The position numbers and the translations under genes are program-made. Shown piece after piece: positions 1 through 7,039 of a stretch of 45,253 nucleotides of DNA. Position 1 is the stretch's first letter. Every line of letters starts with the position of its first letter. Origin of the DNA: [Lactobacillus] rogosae (lineage in GTDB: Bacteria > Bacillota > Clostridia > Lachnospirales > Lachnospiraceae); assembly GCA_900112995.1 (NCBI GenBank), contig FONU01000024.1, positions 1-45,253 of the forward strand. Reading direction: 5' to 3'. The notes under the pieces were generated by a model. The model ran no database searches and was not told the origin of the DNA. It was given only the letters and a program-made list of their open reading frames with translations.

Positions 1-936
1 ACAGATGTAAACACAGTAAACCAGCTATTGACATATTCAAAGCAGGCAGAGGCAGGAATACACCAAAAAGCAATACAGATGTTGCTTGGAGCAGGAAATA
101 ATAAAAAACAGGACAGTTTAAGTATTTCTGATGCTGCACGAGGCTTTTCAAAGCAATCCATAGCTGCACTGATAGATAAAAATGCGAATATTTCTAACAG
201 TGAATTAGCTTATTATTTTGCAAACTATAATAATTCAAGTGCTATTTTGGATGCAATCAATTTTGGGGAGAATGTTTCCTGTGGATATAATTCTGATTTT
301 AAGGAGTACGGGGTTATTTCCTTTGACCTTAATGGGAGCAGACAGGTAGTACCTAATTATGCAGTACCGAAAATGAATACAAGCACCATGTCAGGCATTT
401 GTGCTGCGAATAATTCTCTGGTACTAAGTAATAAAAGTTATTATGCATGGACAACATCAAGTGGCGGTAAATATACATGGACGGTCAATAATGGAAGAAT
501 AGGCTGGGCAGCCTCGGAATCGTTGCTTGCAGAGAATACAAATCAAAAAGGAACAAATTATAAGTGGGAAATGTGTAAGGCAGGCAATATCCTGTCTGAT
601 CTGGCACAGGGAAAGAGTGTGTGGGGGTATCTCTACAGCAATGAGGAGGTATTGTCCGTCTGTGAGAAAGTCGGGATTTCTCCGGGATTCTTTTCTATAG
701 ATGCGGGAGCAGGAAAACACACTTATTTATTGCAGGAATCAGGAAAGACCATAAATGTTGACGCAAAGATAAAACAGTTAAATGATATAAACTGGATAGA
801 AATCGGATATAAAGAAGGAGATACGTTTTTCGTTTATGGTAAAGAGTATGCTATTGACAGCAGTGGGCATATCAATGTTTCGGCAGAAGATGAATTTACA
901 TCAACGGAAATTAAATATCCAAGTCGTTCAATATAA
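1..936 (+). CDS. Hypothetical protein, C-terminal part (gene enters from the left edge)
   Basis: The frame is open from base 1, so the apparent TTG at 28 is not a real start; the gene begins outside the window. The visible ~311 residues show no signal peptide or membrane segment. The first ~90 residues are helical and Asn/Ser/Ala-rich. A middle part around residues 130-180 has Trp and Gly-rich text (YTWTVNNGRIGWA), and the last third is mixed beta-like. I do not recognise a family with confidence. It sits 40 bases before a DUF6033-like gene with its own ribosome binding site, so the two may be cotranscribed. Proteins of this look occur next to DUF6033 genes in Lachnospiraceae (my recollection), but no function can be given. 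Confidence 0.7.
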   Translation, partial: TDVNTVNQLLTYSKQAEAGIHQKAIQMLLGAGNNKKQDSLSISDAARGFSKQSIAALIDKNANISNSELAYYFANYNNSSAILDAINFGENVSCGYNSDFKEYGVISFDLNGSRQVVPNYAVPKMNTSTMSGICAANNSLVLSNKSYYAWTTSSGGKYTWTVNNGRIGWAASESLLAENTNQKGTNYKWEMCKAGNILSDLAQGKSVWGYLYSNEEVLSVCEKVGISPGFFSIDAGAGKHTYLLQESGKTINVDAKIKQLNDINWIEIGYKEGDTFFVYGKEYAIDSSGHINVSAEDEFTSTEIKYPSRSI

Positions 937-976
937 TAAAAATTATTTTAAGTTTCAATAACAGGGAGGTAGGATT

Positions 977-1657
977 ATGGCAATTACAGGTATCAATAAC
1001 AGCAGTTGCACATCGTATTATGCATCAGGGTACAAGAACACGGTTAAAAAGGCAGCTTGTGATATTCAAAAAACAAAGGAAAATTCACTGGTGGGCAAAA
1101 CAGAAGAGAGTCAGGAAGATTATGTAAAAAAATTGCAGGAAAAAAATCCTCAAATAGATATTGTGGCAGGAAGTTCGGATAAAAATGTAAAAACAGCTAA
1201 TCGTACAGGAAAAACGGATGTGAGGATTGCTCCTGAGATTTTAAATAGGATGATGAGTAATCCAAAGGTTGCCACAAAATATGAAAATATGTTGTCAAAA
1301 ATTCCAGCATTAGATAGATGGGCTGACTCAATGATTAAATCAATGACTGGTAGTGAAGTTAAGTATCGTCAGATATGGATAGATAAGGATGGTAATATGG
1401 GCTCCATGGTTATTACAGGACCAAGCGAAGAACAAAAAAGGGCTTATGAAGATAGAAAAATCGAGAAAAAGAAAGAAAATGAACAAAAACTTGTGGAACG
1501 GAGAGCTGAAAGAAAAGAGCAGATGAAGAAAATTCAGGAAGATAGACGCACAATATTTGCAATTGGTACGGATATGAAAAGCATTACAGAGAATGTTGTA
1601 GCACAGGCAGTAGGTATAGCTCCATCTATCGGAGGAAGTTGTGATGTTAAGGCATAA
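977..1657 (+). CDS. DUF6033-like protein
   Basis: A 226-residue protein with no signal peptide. It opens with MAITGINN and a Ser/Tyr-rich stretch, the usual start of a Lachnospiraceae family that I associate with DUF6033. Residues ~85-150 carry the core, with the pattern IAPEILNRMMSNPKVATKYE followed by WIDKDGNMGSM. Residues ~150-195 are a highly charged Lys/Glu/Arg helix, likely a coiled coil. The ATG at 977 follows a good GGGAGG site. The 218-residue paralogues at 43122 and 44179 share the same plan (Gly/Ser-rich start, an I-D-P/V-x-K-I-x-x-D-P core), suggesting one wider family at both ends of the window. Function is unknown; the family assignment is from memory and not searched. Confidence 0.65.
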   Translation: MAITGINNSSCTSYYASGYKNTVKKAACDIQKTKENSLVGKTEESQEDYVKKLQEKNPQIDIVAGSSDKNVKTANRTGKTDVRIAPEILNRMMSNPKVATKYENMLSKIPALDRWADSMIKSMTGSEVKYRQIWIDKDGNMGSMVITGPSEEQKRAYEDRKIEKKKENEQKLVERRAERKEQMKKIQEDRRTIFAIGTDMKSITENVVAQAVGIAPSIGGSCDVKA

Positions 1658-1685
1658 AAGGATTCGGTAAAAGGGAAATATCAAA

Positions 1686-1952
1686 TTGGTGCATTGGTTG
1701 GAACTGCTTGTTTCCTATTATGGCATATCCAAGCTAACGATAGCAAAAATGGCTGGTGTTGAGGAAAATGATATTGACAGGCTTTTAGTCAATCCACCAG
1801 AAAAAGTTGAAATCGAAGTAAAGTATAAAATTGATGTGACGGTTATGGAGGGAGTATCCCAAACAATATTAAAAAAGGTAATCTTAGTGCTGTTGAAAAT
1901 AAGCCGGATGATCAAGAGTAAATGTACGTTCAGATTTTCTGGGTGCTCTTGA
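1686..1952 (+). pseudogene. Remnant of a small helix-turn-helix protein
   Basis: Residues 1-55 read as a short HTH protein type common near mobile DNA in Clostridia: LELLVSYYGISKLTIAKMAG, then VEENDIDRLL and PPEKVEIEVKYKI. After VTVM the expected ending is lost and the frame runs on through Lys/Ile-rich text into the terminator stem at 1901. That points to a small frameshift or deletion near 1845. The start is weak (TTG at 1686, or a codon close by). It probably no longer makes a working regulator. The family resemblance is from memory. Confidence 0.5.
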
Positions 1953-1969
1953 CATACCGGCTTATTTTT
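1901..1969 (+). terminator. Intrinsic terminator after the HTH remnant
   Basis: AAGCCGG...TCAAGAG pairs with CTCTTGA...CCGGCTT (two 7-bp blocks with a small internal loop), followed by ATTTTTG. It lies partly inside the apparent reading frame of the HTH remnant, which supports that frame being truncated. Confidence 0.65.
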
Positions 1970-1985
1970 GCTATTAAATAAACAA

Positions 1986-2017
1986 CGGCTTAACAACAGA
2001 AAACTGCTGTTAAGCCG
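1986..2017. terminator. Bidirectional terminator hairpin
   Basis: CGGCTTAACAACAG pairs with CTGCTGTTAAGCCG (13 of 14) around a short A-rich loop. It lies between the plus-strand remnant and the end of the minus-strand DUF6061-like gene and can serve the latter. Confidence 0.6.
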
Positions 2018-2073
2018 CATCAATTATCATAGAAGATCTGAATTTACAGAAAAAATTTCACACCGTCGAAAAA

Positions 2074-2313
2074 TCACCATAGTTCTAATGAATCTTCTGC
2101 ATCTACCCACATCTGCATATTCCCGTCCAAATATAATCGTACATATTCAAGTGGTTCATCAATAGCAAGTGCGTTTAATGCACAGTCTGATCCGGGTGTA
2201 GTTTTTAAATTCTTTTCAGCTTCCCAGCAATCAATGCGGAGCATATAGCCAGCAGAGGTGTAAACATCAATACTATTGCGCTGTGGATTGTATTCTGCAA
2301 ATATTGTTCTCAT
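2074..2313 (-). CDS. DUF6061-like small protein
   Basis: A 79-residue soluble protein. The beginning MRTIFAEYNPQRNSIDVYT, the middle RIDCWEAEKNLKTTPGSDCA and the segment ALAIDEPLEYVRLYLDG match what I remember of DUF6061 proteins, short proteins found in Clostridia and often near mobile elements. The ATG is preceded on the minus strand by a GGAGAGATAAG stretch that can act as a ribosome binding site. Its function is unknown. It is transcribed opposite to the flanking genes and ends before a hairpin terminator. Confidence 0.7.
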   Translation of the reverse strand: MRTIFAEYNPQRNSIDVYTSAGYMLRIDCWEAEKNLKTTPGSDCALNALAIDEPLEYVRLYLDGNMQMWVDAEDSLELW

Positions 2314-2580
2314 CGTATCTTATCTCTCCTTATCATTCAATCAATTATCAGTTACAAAAATCAGAAGCATTTCAATCAGTTCACCATGTCACTTTTATTT
2401 TGTGTTATACTGTTTTATAGATTTTTCTTGCCCTTGTATTTGCCCTTATCAGAGTTCGTAAACACTGATGGGACGATATAACACAAGGGAAACAATAAGG
2501 AAAAGCTCACCTGCGATAAATCCAGTGTTTTCAAGGGCTTGTGGAGAATTTAATAACAAAATATAACAGTTATTATAAAA
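2314..2580. other. AT-rich spacer before the insertion sequence
   Basis: No gene is supported here. It contains the minus-strand promoter region of the DUF6061-like gene and a twice-used TTGCCCTT word near 2430-2450. The left end of the IS element follows directly. Confidence 0.4.
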
Positions 2581-2593
2581 TGTACCCTATAGA

Positions 2594-2730
2594 TTAGACA
2601 GTTTGAGTTTTAAAAAACCTTACCATTGGACAGTAAGTTTTAATGAAAACCCTTAAATCTAGACAATGAGTTTACAGGGAACCCTTAAATTCGGACATGG
2701 TTTTGATGAACCCCTTTATTTTGGACAAAA
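2594..2730 (+). repeat. Five ~32-bp imperfect tandem repeats at the IS left end
   Basis: The word GACA recurs at 2597, 2629, 2662, 2694 and 2724, that is every 30-33 bases. Around it the repeat reads roughly CCTTAAATTNGGACA, then a T-rich half and AAC. Three helical turns per unit would put all copies on one face of the DNA, as expected for a transposase-binding array. This role is inferred. Confidence 0.7.
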
Positions 2731-2787
2731 TCGCTTTTTGACTCCGATTCAGATTGATATTACAATAAAAATGAATTGGAGGAAATT

Positions 2788-3189
2788 ATGGCAAACAAAA
2801 AGTTTACAGAACAGGAAATGCTCACACTGAGAAATAGTAAATATGTATTGGATGTATCACCGAGCATTGTACATTTCTCGGCAGAATTTAAAAAACTATT
2901 TTGGGAGGAACTGTCAAAGGGCAGGCTTCCACGTGAGATTGTTTCGACTCTTGGGATAGATCCAAATATCCTGGGGGATTCCAGAATAAATGGTCTGAAA
3001 ACCATGATTGGAAATGAAGTAAAAAAGGGAAATGGTTTTCGTGATCTTAACACCTATGCACAGGGCTGCAACGGATATCTTTCGGCTGAAAATCGGATAA
3101 AATATTTAGAAATGCAACTGGCATATAAAGATCAGGAGATTGAGTTTCTAAAAAAAATTGTATCTTTAAATCCGGAGGCTCCGGAATAA
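2788..3189 (+). CDS. IS3-family transposase OrfA
   Basis: A 133-residue DNA-binding subunit starting at the ATG behind TTGGAGGA. Residues ~20-80 form the helix-turn-helix part (FWEELSKGRLPREIVSTLGI), and the last ~35 residues are a leucine-zipper-like helix (RIKYLEMQLAYKDQEIEFLK) used for multimerisation in this family. OrfB lies in the -1 frame and is open across the end of OrfA. A run of eight A residues at 3150-3157 inside the zipper region offers a slippery site for making the OrfAB fusion transposase. Confidence 0.9.
   Translation: MANKKFTEQEMLTLRNSKYVLDVSPSIVHFSAEFKKLFWEELSKGRLPREIVSTLGIDPNILGDSRINGLKTMIGNEVKKGNGFRDLNTYAQGCNGYLSAENRIKYLEMQLAYKDQEIEFLKKIVSLNPEAPE
3150..3157 (+). promoter_or_regulatory. 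Candidate -1 programmed frameshift site in the IS
   Basis: Eight consecutive A residues near the end of orfA. The -1 frame from here stays open into orfB without a stop. IS3-family elements usually make their transposase by -1 frameshifting on A-rich slippery codons. Confidence 0.55.
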
Positions 3190-3233
3190 TAAAAATACCA
3201 GCACATGCAAAGTATCAAATTATTTATGATACC

Positions 3234-4163
3234 GTGCAAAAAAACAATAATCTATTGAATGTAGCTGCCATGTGCGAAATTGCAGGAGTATCCCGTTCGG
3301 GATATTACCATTATCTCTCAACAGAAGACCAGCGAATGGAAAGGGAGGAACGGGACAGACAGGATTTTCTTTTGATTCTGAAAGCATACCAGTACCGAGG
3401 ATATCATAAAGGTGCCCGTAGCATATATATGAGGCTGTTACACATGGAACCGCCGATAGTGATGAATATCAAAAAAATCCGGCGGCTGATGAAGAAGTAC
3501 AACTTACAGTGCCCTATCCGCAAGGCAAATCCCTATCGGAGAATGGCAAAAGCAATGGCAACTGCATATACCGCACCCAATATAGTAAACCGTGAATTCG
3601 AGGAACACGGACCAAGAAAAATTCTGTTAACGGATATCACGTATATTATAAATGGAAAAGCACCCCGGTGCTATATGTCAACAATTATAGATGCCTGTAC
3701 CAAGGAACTTCTGTCATGGGTTCTCAGCGAATCACTAGAAATTGATTTTGTATTAGAAACAGTAAAGCAGTTAATAGAAAAACATGGAACTGATTTAAGC
3801 ACAGAAACATTAATACATAGCGATCAGGGTTCTCACTATACCAGCATTAAATTTATCCAATTGTTAAAGGATAACGAACTGAGACAGTCTATGTCACGTA
3901 GAGCAAACTGTTGGGACAATGCTCCTCAGGAATCATTCTTTGGTCATATGAAAGATGAATTAGATCTATCAGAGTGCTACGGCTATGAGGAGATATTAAA
4001 CGCAGTTAGGGATTGGACAGAATATTATAATACAGAACGTTATCAATGGGACTTAGCAAGGTTGTCACCTGTTGAATATTATCAATATCTGACAACAGGA
4101 ATTTATCCACTGATAATCCCTAAAGCAAAAGGTAAAAACAATCAATCAGAGGCATCACTTTGA
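3234..4163 (+). CDS. IS3-family transposase OrfB (rve integrase core)
   Basis: A 309-residue catalytic subunit of the DDE type. Residues ~1-60 hold the HTH_21-like part (CEIAGVSRSGYYHYL). The DDE triad is visible as D134 (LLTDITYI), D197 (HSDQGSHYTS) and E233 (PQESFFGHMKDE), with the D(35)E spacing typical of the family. The frame is open upstream to the end of orfA. The GTG at 3234 is therefore only one possible independent start, and the main product is probably the OrfAB fusion made by frameshifting. The gene looks intact. Confidence 0.93.
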   Translation: MQKNNNLLNVAAMCEIAGVSRSGYYHYLSTEDQRMEREERDRQDFLLILKAYQYRGYHKGARSIYMRLLHMEPPIVMNIKKIRRLMKKYNLQCPIRKANPYRRMAKAMATAYTAPNIVNREFEEHGPRKILLTDITYIINGKAPRCYMSTIIDACTKELLSWVLSESLEIDFVLETVKQLIEKHGTDLSTETLIHSDQGSHYTSIKFIQLLKDNELRQSMSRRANCWDNAPQESFFGHMKDELDLSECYGYEEILNAVRDWTEYYNTERYQWDLARLSPVEYYQYLTTGIYPLIIPKAKGKNNQSEASL

Positions 4164-4218
4164 TGCCTCTACACAACAAACAAATATAAAATAGAAATCT
4201 GAAAAGGAAAAGTCATAG

Positions 4219-4238
4219 TGTCCTTGACAAAGGGTACA
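4219..4238 (-). repeat. Right inverted terminal repeat of the IS
   Basis: Read on the minus strand it begins TGTACCCT and ends GGACA, matching the left end at 2581-2600 in its outer 8 bases and its last 4. Confidence 0.7.
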
Positions 4239-4330
4239 CTTTATTAAATCTCTTAAAACAGGTGAAATCTCAATTCAAGTTTGTCGGAGAAACACTAATA
4301 CCACACAAAACTTAATATCAACACAGCGTC

Positions 4331-4367
4331 AGAGCGTATGGGAAAACCTGTACGCTCTCTTTTTTTA
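4331..4367 (+). terminator. Intrinsic terminator
   Basis: AGAGCGTA pairs with TACGCTCT and is followed by CTTTTTTT. It precedes the true start of the next gene (4389) and rules out the earlier in-frame ATG at 4338, which lies in the stem-loop. Confidence 0.8.
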
Positions 4368-4388
4368 TCAAAAATTGAGGAAAATCAC

Positions 4389-4685
4389 ATGGAAGAAACA
4401 AATGTAACAATGACAACAGAGAAAACGCAGGGAGAGCCAGCTGCAAAAGAAAATGAGACAAAGGCGGAGAAGTTTATCCGTATTGGCGAGTACCGCATGA
4501 ATAAGGCGGTGGATGCCATTGGCAGACTGGAAAATCTTGCGAATCGCAGTTTCTATGAATACACACAGGAACAGGTAGACGCTATGTTTCAGGCATTAGA
4601 GGTGAGGGGTGTGGAAGTTAAGGTAAGGTTTATGCCTAAGAAAGCGGCTGAGAGTAACACTTTCAGCTTTGGCATAACGGAATAG
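4389..4685 (+). CDS. Small ICE-associated hypothetical protein
   Basis: A 98-residue soluble protein starting at the ATG behind TTGAGGAAAA. The core AEKFIRIGEYRMNKAVDAIG followed by RLENLANRSFYEYT and EQVDAMFQALE resembles a short protein carried by many Firmicute conjugative elements (recalled, not searched). The C-terminal ~20 residues are basic. It is followed by a terminator at 4708 and then by fragments of other conjugative-element genes. It may be an intact survivor of an otherwise decayed element. Function is unknown. Confidence 0.65.
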   Translation: MEETNVTMTTEKTQGEPAAKENETKAEKFIRIGEYRMNKAVDAIGRLENLANRSFYEYTQEQVDAMFQALEVRGVEVKVRFMPKKAAESNTFSFGITE

Positions 4686-4707
4686 GAATGTAACGTGAAG
4701 TAAAGGA

Positions 4708-4745
4708 AAGGTAGTCATGTAGTGTATGTGGCTGCCTTTTTGTCG
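4708..4745 (+). terminator. Intrinsic terminator
   Basis: AAGGTAGTCAT pairs with ATGTGGCTGCCTT (G-U pairs and a 2-base bulge), followed by a T run ending TTTTTGTC. Confidence 0.6.
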
Positions 4746-4774
4746 TATCTATGACAGGAAGGAGAACTGCGTGC

Positions 4775-4870
4775 GTGAGAAAATATGATTTTATATCGGC
4801 TCTGGAAAAAGAGACAGCAGCCGAGGTTGTCAAAAATCGTGAGGAATGGATGAAATACCTTATCACAGCG
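4775..4870 (+). pseudogene. N-terminal fragment of a large ICE helicase/antirestriction protein
   Basis: From a GTG behind AAGGAG the sequence reads YDFISALEKETAAEVVKN then REEWMKYLITA. This is the conserved opening of the very large LPD/helicase-type proteins of Firmicute conjugative elements, which normally continue with ASRLYKYPF and run to more than 2,000 residues (recalled). Here homology stops at about 4868. The frame then reads antisense through a relaxase and mobC remnant, so the 94-residue frame ending at 5035 is a chimera and not a real protein. Confidence 0.65.
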
Positions 4871-4975
4871 GTGAGCTTCCTCATAACTGACTTCTCCCGG
4901 AGCAAAAGCCTGTATCAGATGATAGGCTTTGTTAGGACTGTTCTCCCTGCAATGGTCAAGGGTGTACTTAAAGTC
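4868..4975 (-). pseudogene. Relaxase (MobA-type) internal fragment
   Basis: On the minus strand, directly after the mobC remnant, the text reads YTLDHCRENSPNKAYHLIQ then AFAPGEVSYEEAHR. This matches the N-terminal region of MOBP-type relaxases of Firmicute mobile elements, where HLIQSFAPGEV is a well-known signature. Homology breaks off at the junction with the plus-strand helicase fragment. About 36 residues of a protein of several hundred remain. The order mobC then relaxase is the normal one for these elements. Confidence 0.75.
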
Positions 4976-5233
4976 AATCGCTGCTGTTTCCGGTACTGTT
5001 TACCCGCTTTGCAATCTGATTCAGACTTGAGCTGATTCGTCCAAGCTCTGTATTATAATTTCGCAGATAACTGTAATCGACATCATACACATATCCATAT
5101 AAAACCAGTTTGCGTAAGAAAGCTGACATGCTTTTCATGCCGGATGCTTTGAACTTGGTATTGAGAATGTATTGCTCATCATTACTGAGATAAAATAAAA
5201 TTGCACCGGATTGGTGCGGTTTCTGTTTGCCAT
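4974..5233 (-). pseudogene. mobC: mobC remnant (copy A), frameshifted
   Basis: The minus strand starts MANRNRTNPVQFY as in copy B. A 5-base duplication (TTTTA) near 5192-5200 then breaks the frame. After it the sequence continues in another frame as KASGMKSMSAFLRKLVLYG, YVYDVDYSYLRNYNTELGR and ISSSLNQIAKRVNSTGN, the usual body and end of MobC relaxosome accessory proteins with ribbon-helix-helix DNA binding. MobC helps the relaxase nick oriT. Full-length homology with a single lesion indicates recent inactivation. Confidence 0.8.
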
Positions 5234-5261
5234 TGAGTCACGTCCTTTCTAAATTTGGGTA

Positions 5262-5300
5262 CAAAAAAACTGCTGTAAAATATTCGATTTTTACAACAGT
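5262..5300 (-). terminator. Hairpin terminator upstream of mobC copy A
   Basis: On the minus strand ACTGTTGTAAAA pairs with TTTTACAGCAGT and is followed by TTTTTTTG. It insulates mobC from transcription coming from the oriT side. The same hairpin occurs at 11117-11155. Confidence 0.7.
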
Positions 5301-5420
5301 CTGTTTCATGTTTTATTTAATTTGGGGTGTAATTACCCATAGCAAGTTGTAGCAAAAACGGCAGGAAAGGTCAATGCATTTCGACGGTAAAATGAAGAAT
5401 AACCGAAGAAAAATCGAGAG

Positions 5421-5449
5421 AGGGTTAGGGATACTTCACTATGGAAATT
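5421..5449. other. Candidate oriT/nic region, copy A
   Basis: The segment AGGGTTAGGGATACTTCACT then ATGGAAATT lies ~190 bases upstream of mobC, where mobilisable elements with MobC and a MOBP relaxase carry oriT. Copy B has GGGATACTTCCCTATGG, a short inverted repeat (GGGA..TCCC). Its conservation between two otherwise decayed copies supports a functional sequence. The nic site itself is inferred. Confidence 0.4.
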
Positions 5450-5488
5450 CAACTACATAGGCGATAGGAAAGTGTGGTGGATGTTTTT

Positions 5489-5614
5489 TTGAATGATAAG
5501 AACAGGATACAGTATAATGACCAGTGCAAGAAGTGTGTGTATGAATGTAAGCAGAGTTTCCGGTGCAGGATTGTGTGGTGTGGGAAGTATTACTCTAAGC
5601 GGAGAAAAAGGTAG
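5489..5614 (+). CDS. Small Cys-rich protein, possible
   Basis: A 41-residue frame beginning with TTG and reading LNDKNRIQYNDQCKKCVYE, then CKQSFRC, RIVWCGKYYS and a basic tail KRRKR. Five cysteines (CxxC-x3-C-x5-C-x4-C) suggest a small zinc-binding or DNA-binding protein. Short proteins of this look are carried in Firmicute conjugative elements (recalled). The upstream GTGGTGG is a poor ribosome binding site, so expression is uncertain. Confidence 0.4.
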   Translation: MNDKNRIQYNDQCKKCVYECKQSFRCRIVWCGKYYSKRRKR

Positions 5615-5769
5615 TGTTTGATTTATTTGATATTTCTGAAAGGGGTTGAGATAAAATATTGGTTTAATAGTTTAATTCGTTTTAAGAAAAAATGAGGAAT
5701 CTTTTAATCATTTTAAGTGCATAACTCGTTATTATATATATAGATATTCAATGGAAAGGAGTCTGATGC

Positions 5770-6288
5770 GTGTTGAGTGATGACGAATTAGTGGAACAGA
5801 TTCTACTTGGAAATGAAAATGCAGCAGAAGAATTGATAAAACGCTATTATACATCTATTTTACGTTACTGTAGGTGGCATTGCTCTAATCTGGAAAAAGC
5901 AGAAGACCTGACTCAGGAAACATTTTTGAAGTTGTTTAAGAATTTATCCGGATATAAAGGGAAAAAGAAATTTAAGGCTTATCTATACACGATTGCAAAT
6001 CATTTATGTATTGATGAAAGTAGGAATGTTGAGTTTTATCCATTAGAAGATGAAGAAAATATAGTGCATGAGTATAACGACATAGTTCGGCTAGAGGATA
6101 GGGCAGAGATAAGCTATTTTTTGAATTTTTTATCATCAGAACAAAGGGAAGCAGTCATTCTACGCTTTGGAGAACAACTTAGTTTTGGAGAGATTGCAAA
6201 AGTGATGGGATGCAATATGCGAACAGCACAAAGCAGGGTTCGTAATGCTTTAAAAATTATGAGAAAGGAGCAGGAAAATGAAAGATAA
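5770..6288 (+). CDS. ECF-type RNA polymerase sigma factor
   Basis: A 172-residue sigma-70 family protein of the extracytoplasmic-function class. Region 2 lies at residues ~10-80 (AAEELIKRYYTSILRYCRW, then AEDLTQETFLKLFKNL). Region 4 lies at ~115-165 (LSSEQREAVILRFGEQLSF then GEIAKVMGCNMRTAQSRVRN). The start is a GTG with GGAAAGGAG eight bases ahead. Its 3' end overlaps the next gene by 11 bases, so the two are translationally coupled, which is typical of a sigma factor and its membrane-bound regulator. It probably drives its own operon of ABC exporter and VanY-like protein in response to an envelope signal (inferred). Confidence 0.93.
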   Translation: MLSDDELVEQILLGNENAAEELIKRYYTSILRYCRWHCSNLEKAEDLTQETFLKLFKNLSGYKGKKKFKAYLYTIANHLCIDESRNVEFYPLEDEENIVHEYNDIVRLEDRAEISYFLNFLSSEQREAVILRFGEQLSFGEIAKVMGCNMRTAQSRVRNALKIMRKEQENER

Positions 6289-7039
6289 AAATTTAAAGGT
6301 CTATTTACAGCAATCTTTAGGAGAGGAAGTACAGCCTAAAAGATTAGAGGAAACGATTAAGCTTTGCACTGAAATTGTACGAGAACAGGAAGTGACTAGG
6401 GCAGAACCGAGGACAGGTTTCTTTCACTATCTTTCAGATGTATTTCGCTTTGAAGGTATTCCAATATTTGGTTTGCAGGCAGTAACGTTATTTATAGTTT
6501 GTTTAACAATTGCCAGCATTGCAGACGTGCCAAAGAATATACCAATTTTTATGCCGCTGTTTGTATTGGCTATCATACCAGCAATTTTTAAAAGCCAGTA
6601 TTATGGAATGAGCGAGATTGAAGCGGTAACAAGAGCTTCTGGTGCCCAAATCACGTTAGCAAAGCTGGTTTTGGCTGGGGCAGCTAATTTGGTGTGTATA
6701 ACAATTCTTTTGTGTATGGAAGTTTATTTGCAAAATTCTTATAAAGAGATTGGACAGATGGTTCTATACTGCCTGGTTCCGTACTTAGTGTGTATGGTTG
6801 CGTTGCTACGTTTGATCCGTTTGCAAAAGAAACAGAGTTTACAGATATGTGCGATTGTAATGCTGGGTTCCTGCATTTGTTGGGGGATGTCAGCAAGAAT
6901 ATTGCCATGGTTATATGAAACATCAGCAGTGGGGGTGTGGATTGTTACATTTTTGATTTTTGCTATGTTCTTTATAAATGAAATCCATTATATTGCAGAG
7001 ATGAGAAAGGAAGGAAAAATGTATGGAATTGTCGCTTGA
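6278..7039 (+). CDS. Membrane protein, probable anti-sigma factor or sigma-coupled regulator
   Basis: A 253-residue protein. A soluble N-terminal ~55 residues (MKDKNLKVYLQQSLGEEVQ) resembles a short anti-sigma cytoplasmic domain and is followed by about six hydrophobic segments, starting near residues 62-80 (IFGLQAVTLFIVCLTIASIA) and ending near 225-240. It overlaps the sigma gene by 11 bases and the ATPase gene by 17 bases, so all three are tightly coupled. The anti-sigma role rests on gene position and topology; no canonical zinc-binding anti-sigma motif (HxxxCxxC) is visible. The alternative is an accessory membrane subunit of the exporter. Confidence 0.65.
   Translation: MKDKNLKVYLQQSLGEEVQPKRLEETIKLCTEIVREQEVTRAEPRTGFFHYLSDVFRFEGIPIFGLQAVTLFIVCLTIASIADVPKNIPIFMPLFVLAIIPAIFKSQYYGMSEIEAVTRASGAQITLAKLVLAGAANLVCITILLCMEVYLQNSYKEIGQMVLYCLVPYLVCMVALLRLIRLQKKQSLQICAIVMLGSCICWGMSARILPWLYETSAVGVWIVTFLIFAMFFINEIHYIAEMRKEGKMYGIVA

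Larger units (their letters stand above)
2581..4238 (+). mobile_element. IS3-family insertion sequence (complete)
   Basis: The element is about 1.66 kb with two overlapping transposase frames. Its left end begins TGTACCCTATAGATTAGACA, and its right end at 4219-4238 reads, on the opposite strand, TGTACCCTTTGTCAAGGACA. The two share TGTACCCT and a terminal GACA. The match continues outward for several bases (ATAAA), so the true ends could be near 2575 and 4244. I see no clear 3-5 bp target duplication. The truncated element at the right edge of the window also starts with TGTACCC. Confidence 0.85.
5139..5449 (-). repeat. Direct repeat, copy A (mobC start plus upstream oriT-like region)
   Basis: About 300 bases here match 10999-11292 in the same orientation. 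The match covers the first ~30 codons of mobC, the terminator hairpin, GGTGTAAYTACCC, and GAGGGTTAGGGATACTTC-CTATGGAAATT. The copies differ by scattered substitutions and small indels, so this is an old duplication or two related elements. Confidence 0.85.
5036..5488. other. Stretch without an intact gene: mobC copy A start, terminator, oriT-like segment
   Basis: This interval holds the 5' half of the mobC remnant, a minus-strand terminator hairpin, and the non-coding part of the direct repeat including the candidate oriT. Nothing else was seen. Confidence 0.6.

Noticed and set aside
2569-4250. Target-site duplication around the complete IS
   Set aside because: Flanks on both sides were compared for 3-8 bases at two possible end positions and do not match.
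4338-4388. Earlier ATG for the small ICE protein
   Set aside because: It lies inside a terminator stem-loop. The later ATG at 4389 has a ribosome binding site.
4751-5035. An apparent 94-residue gene
   Set aside because: Only its first ~32 residues from the GTG at 4775 match a family. The rest is the antisense of a relaxase and mobC remnant, so it is a chimera of scraps.
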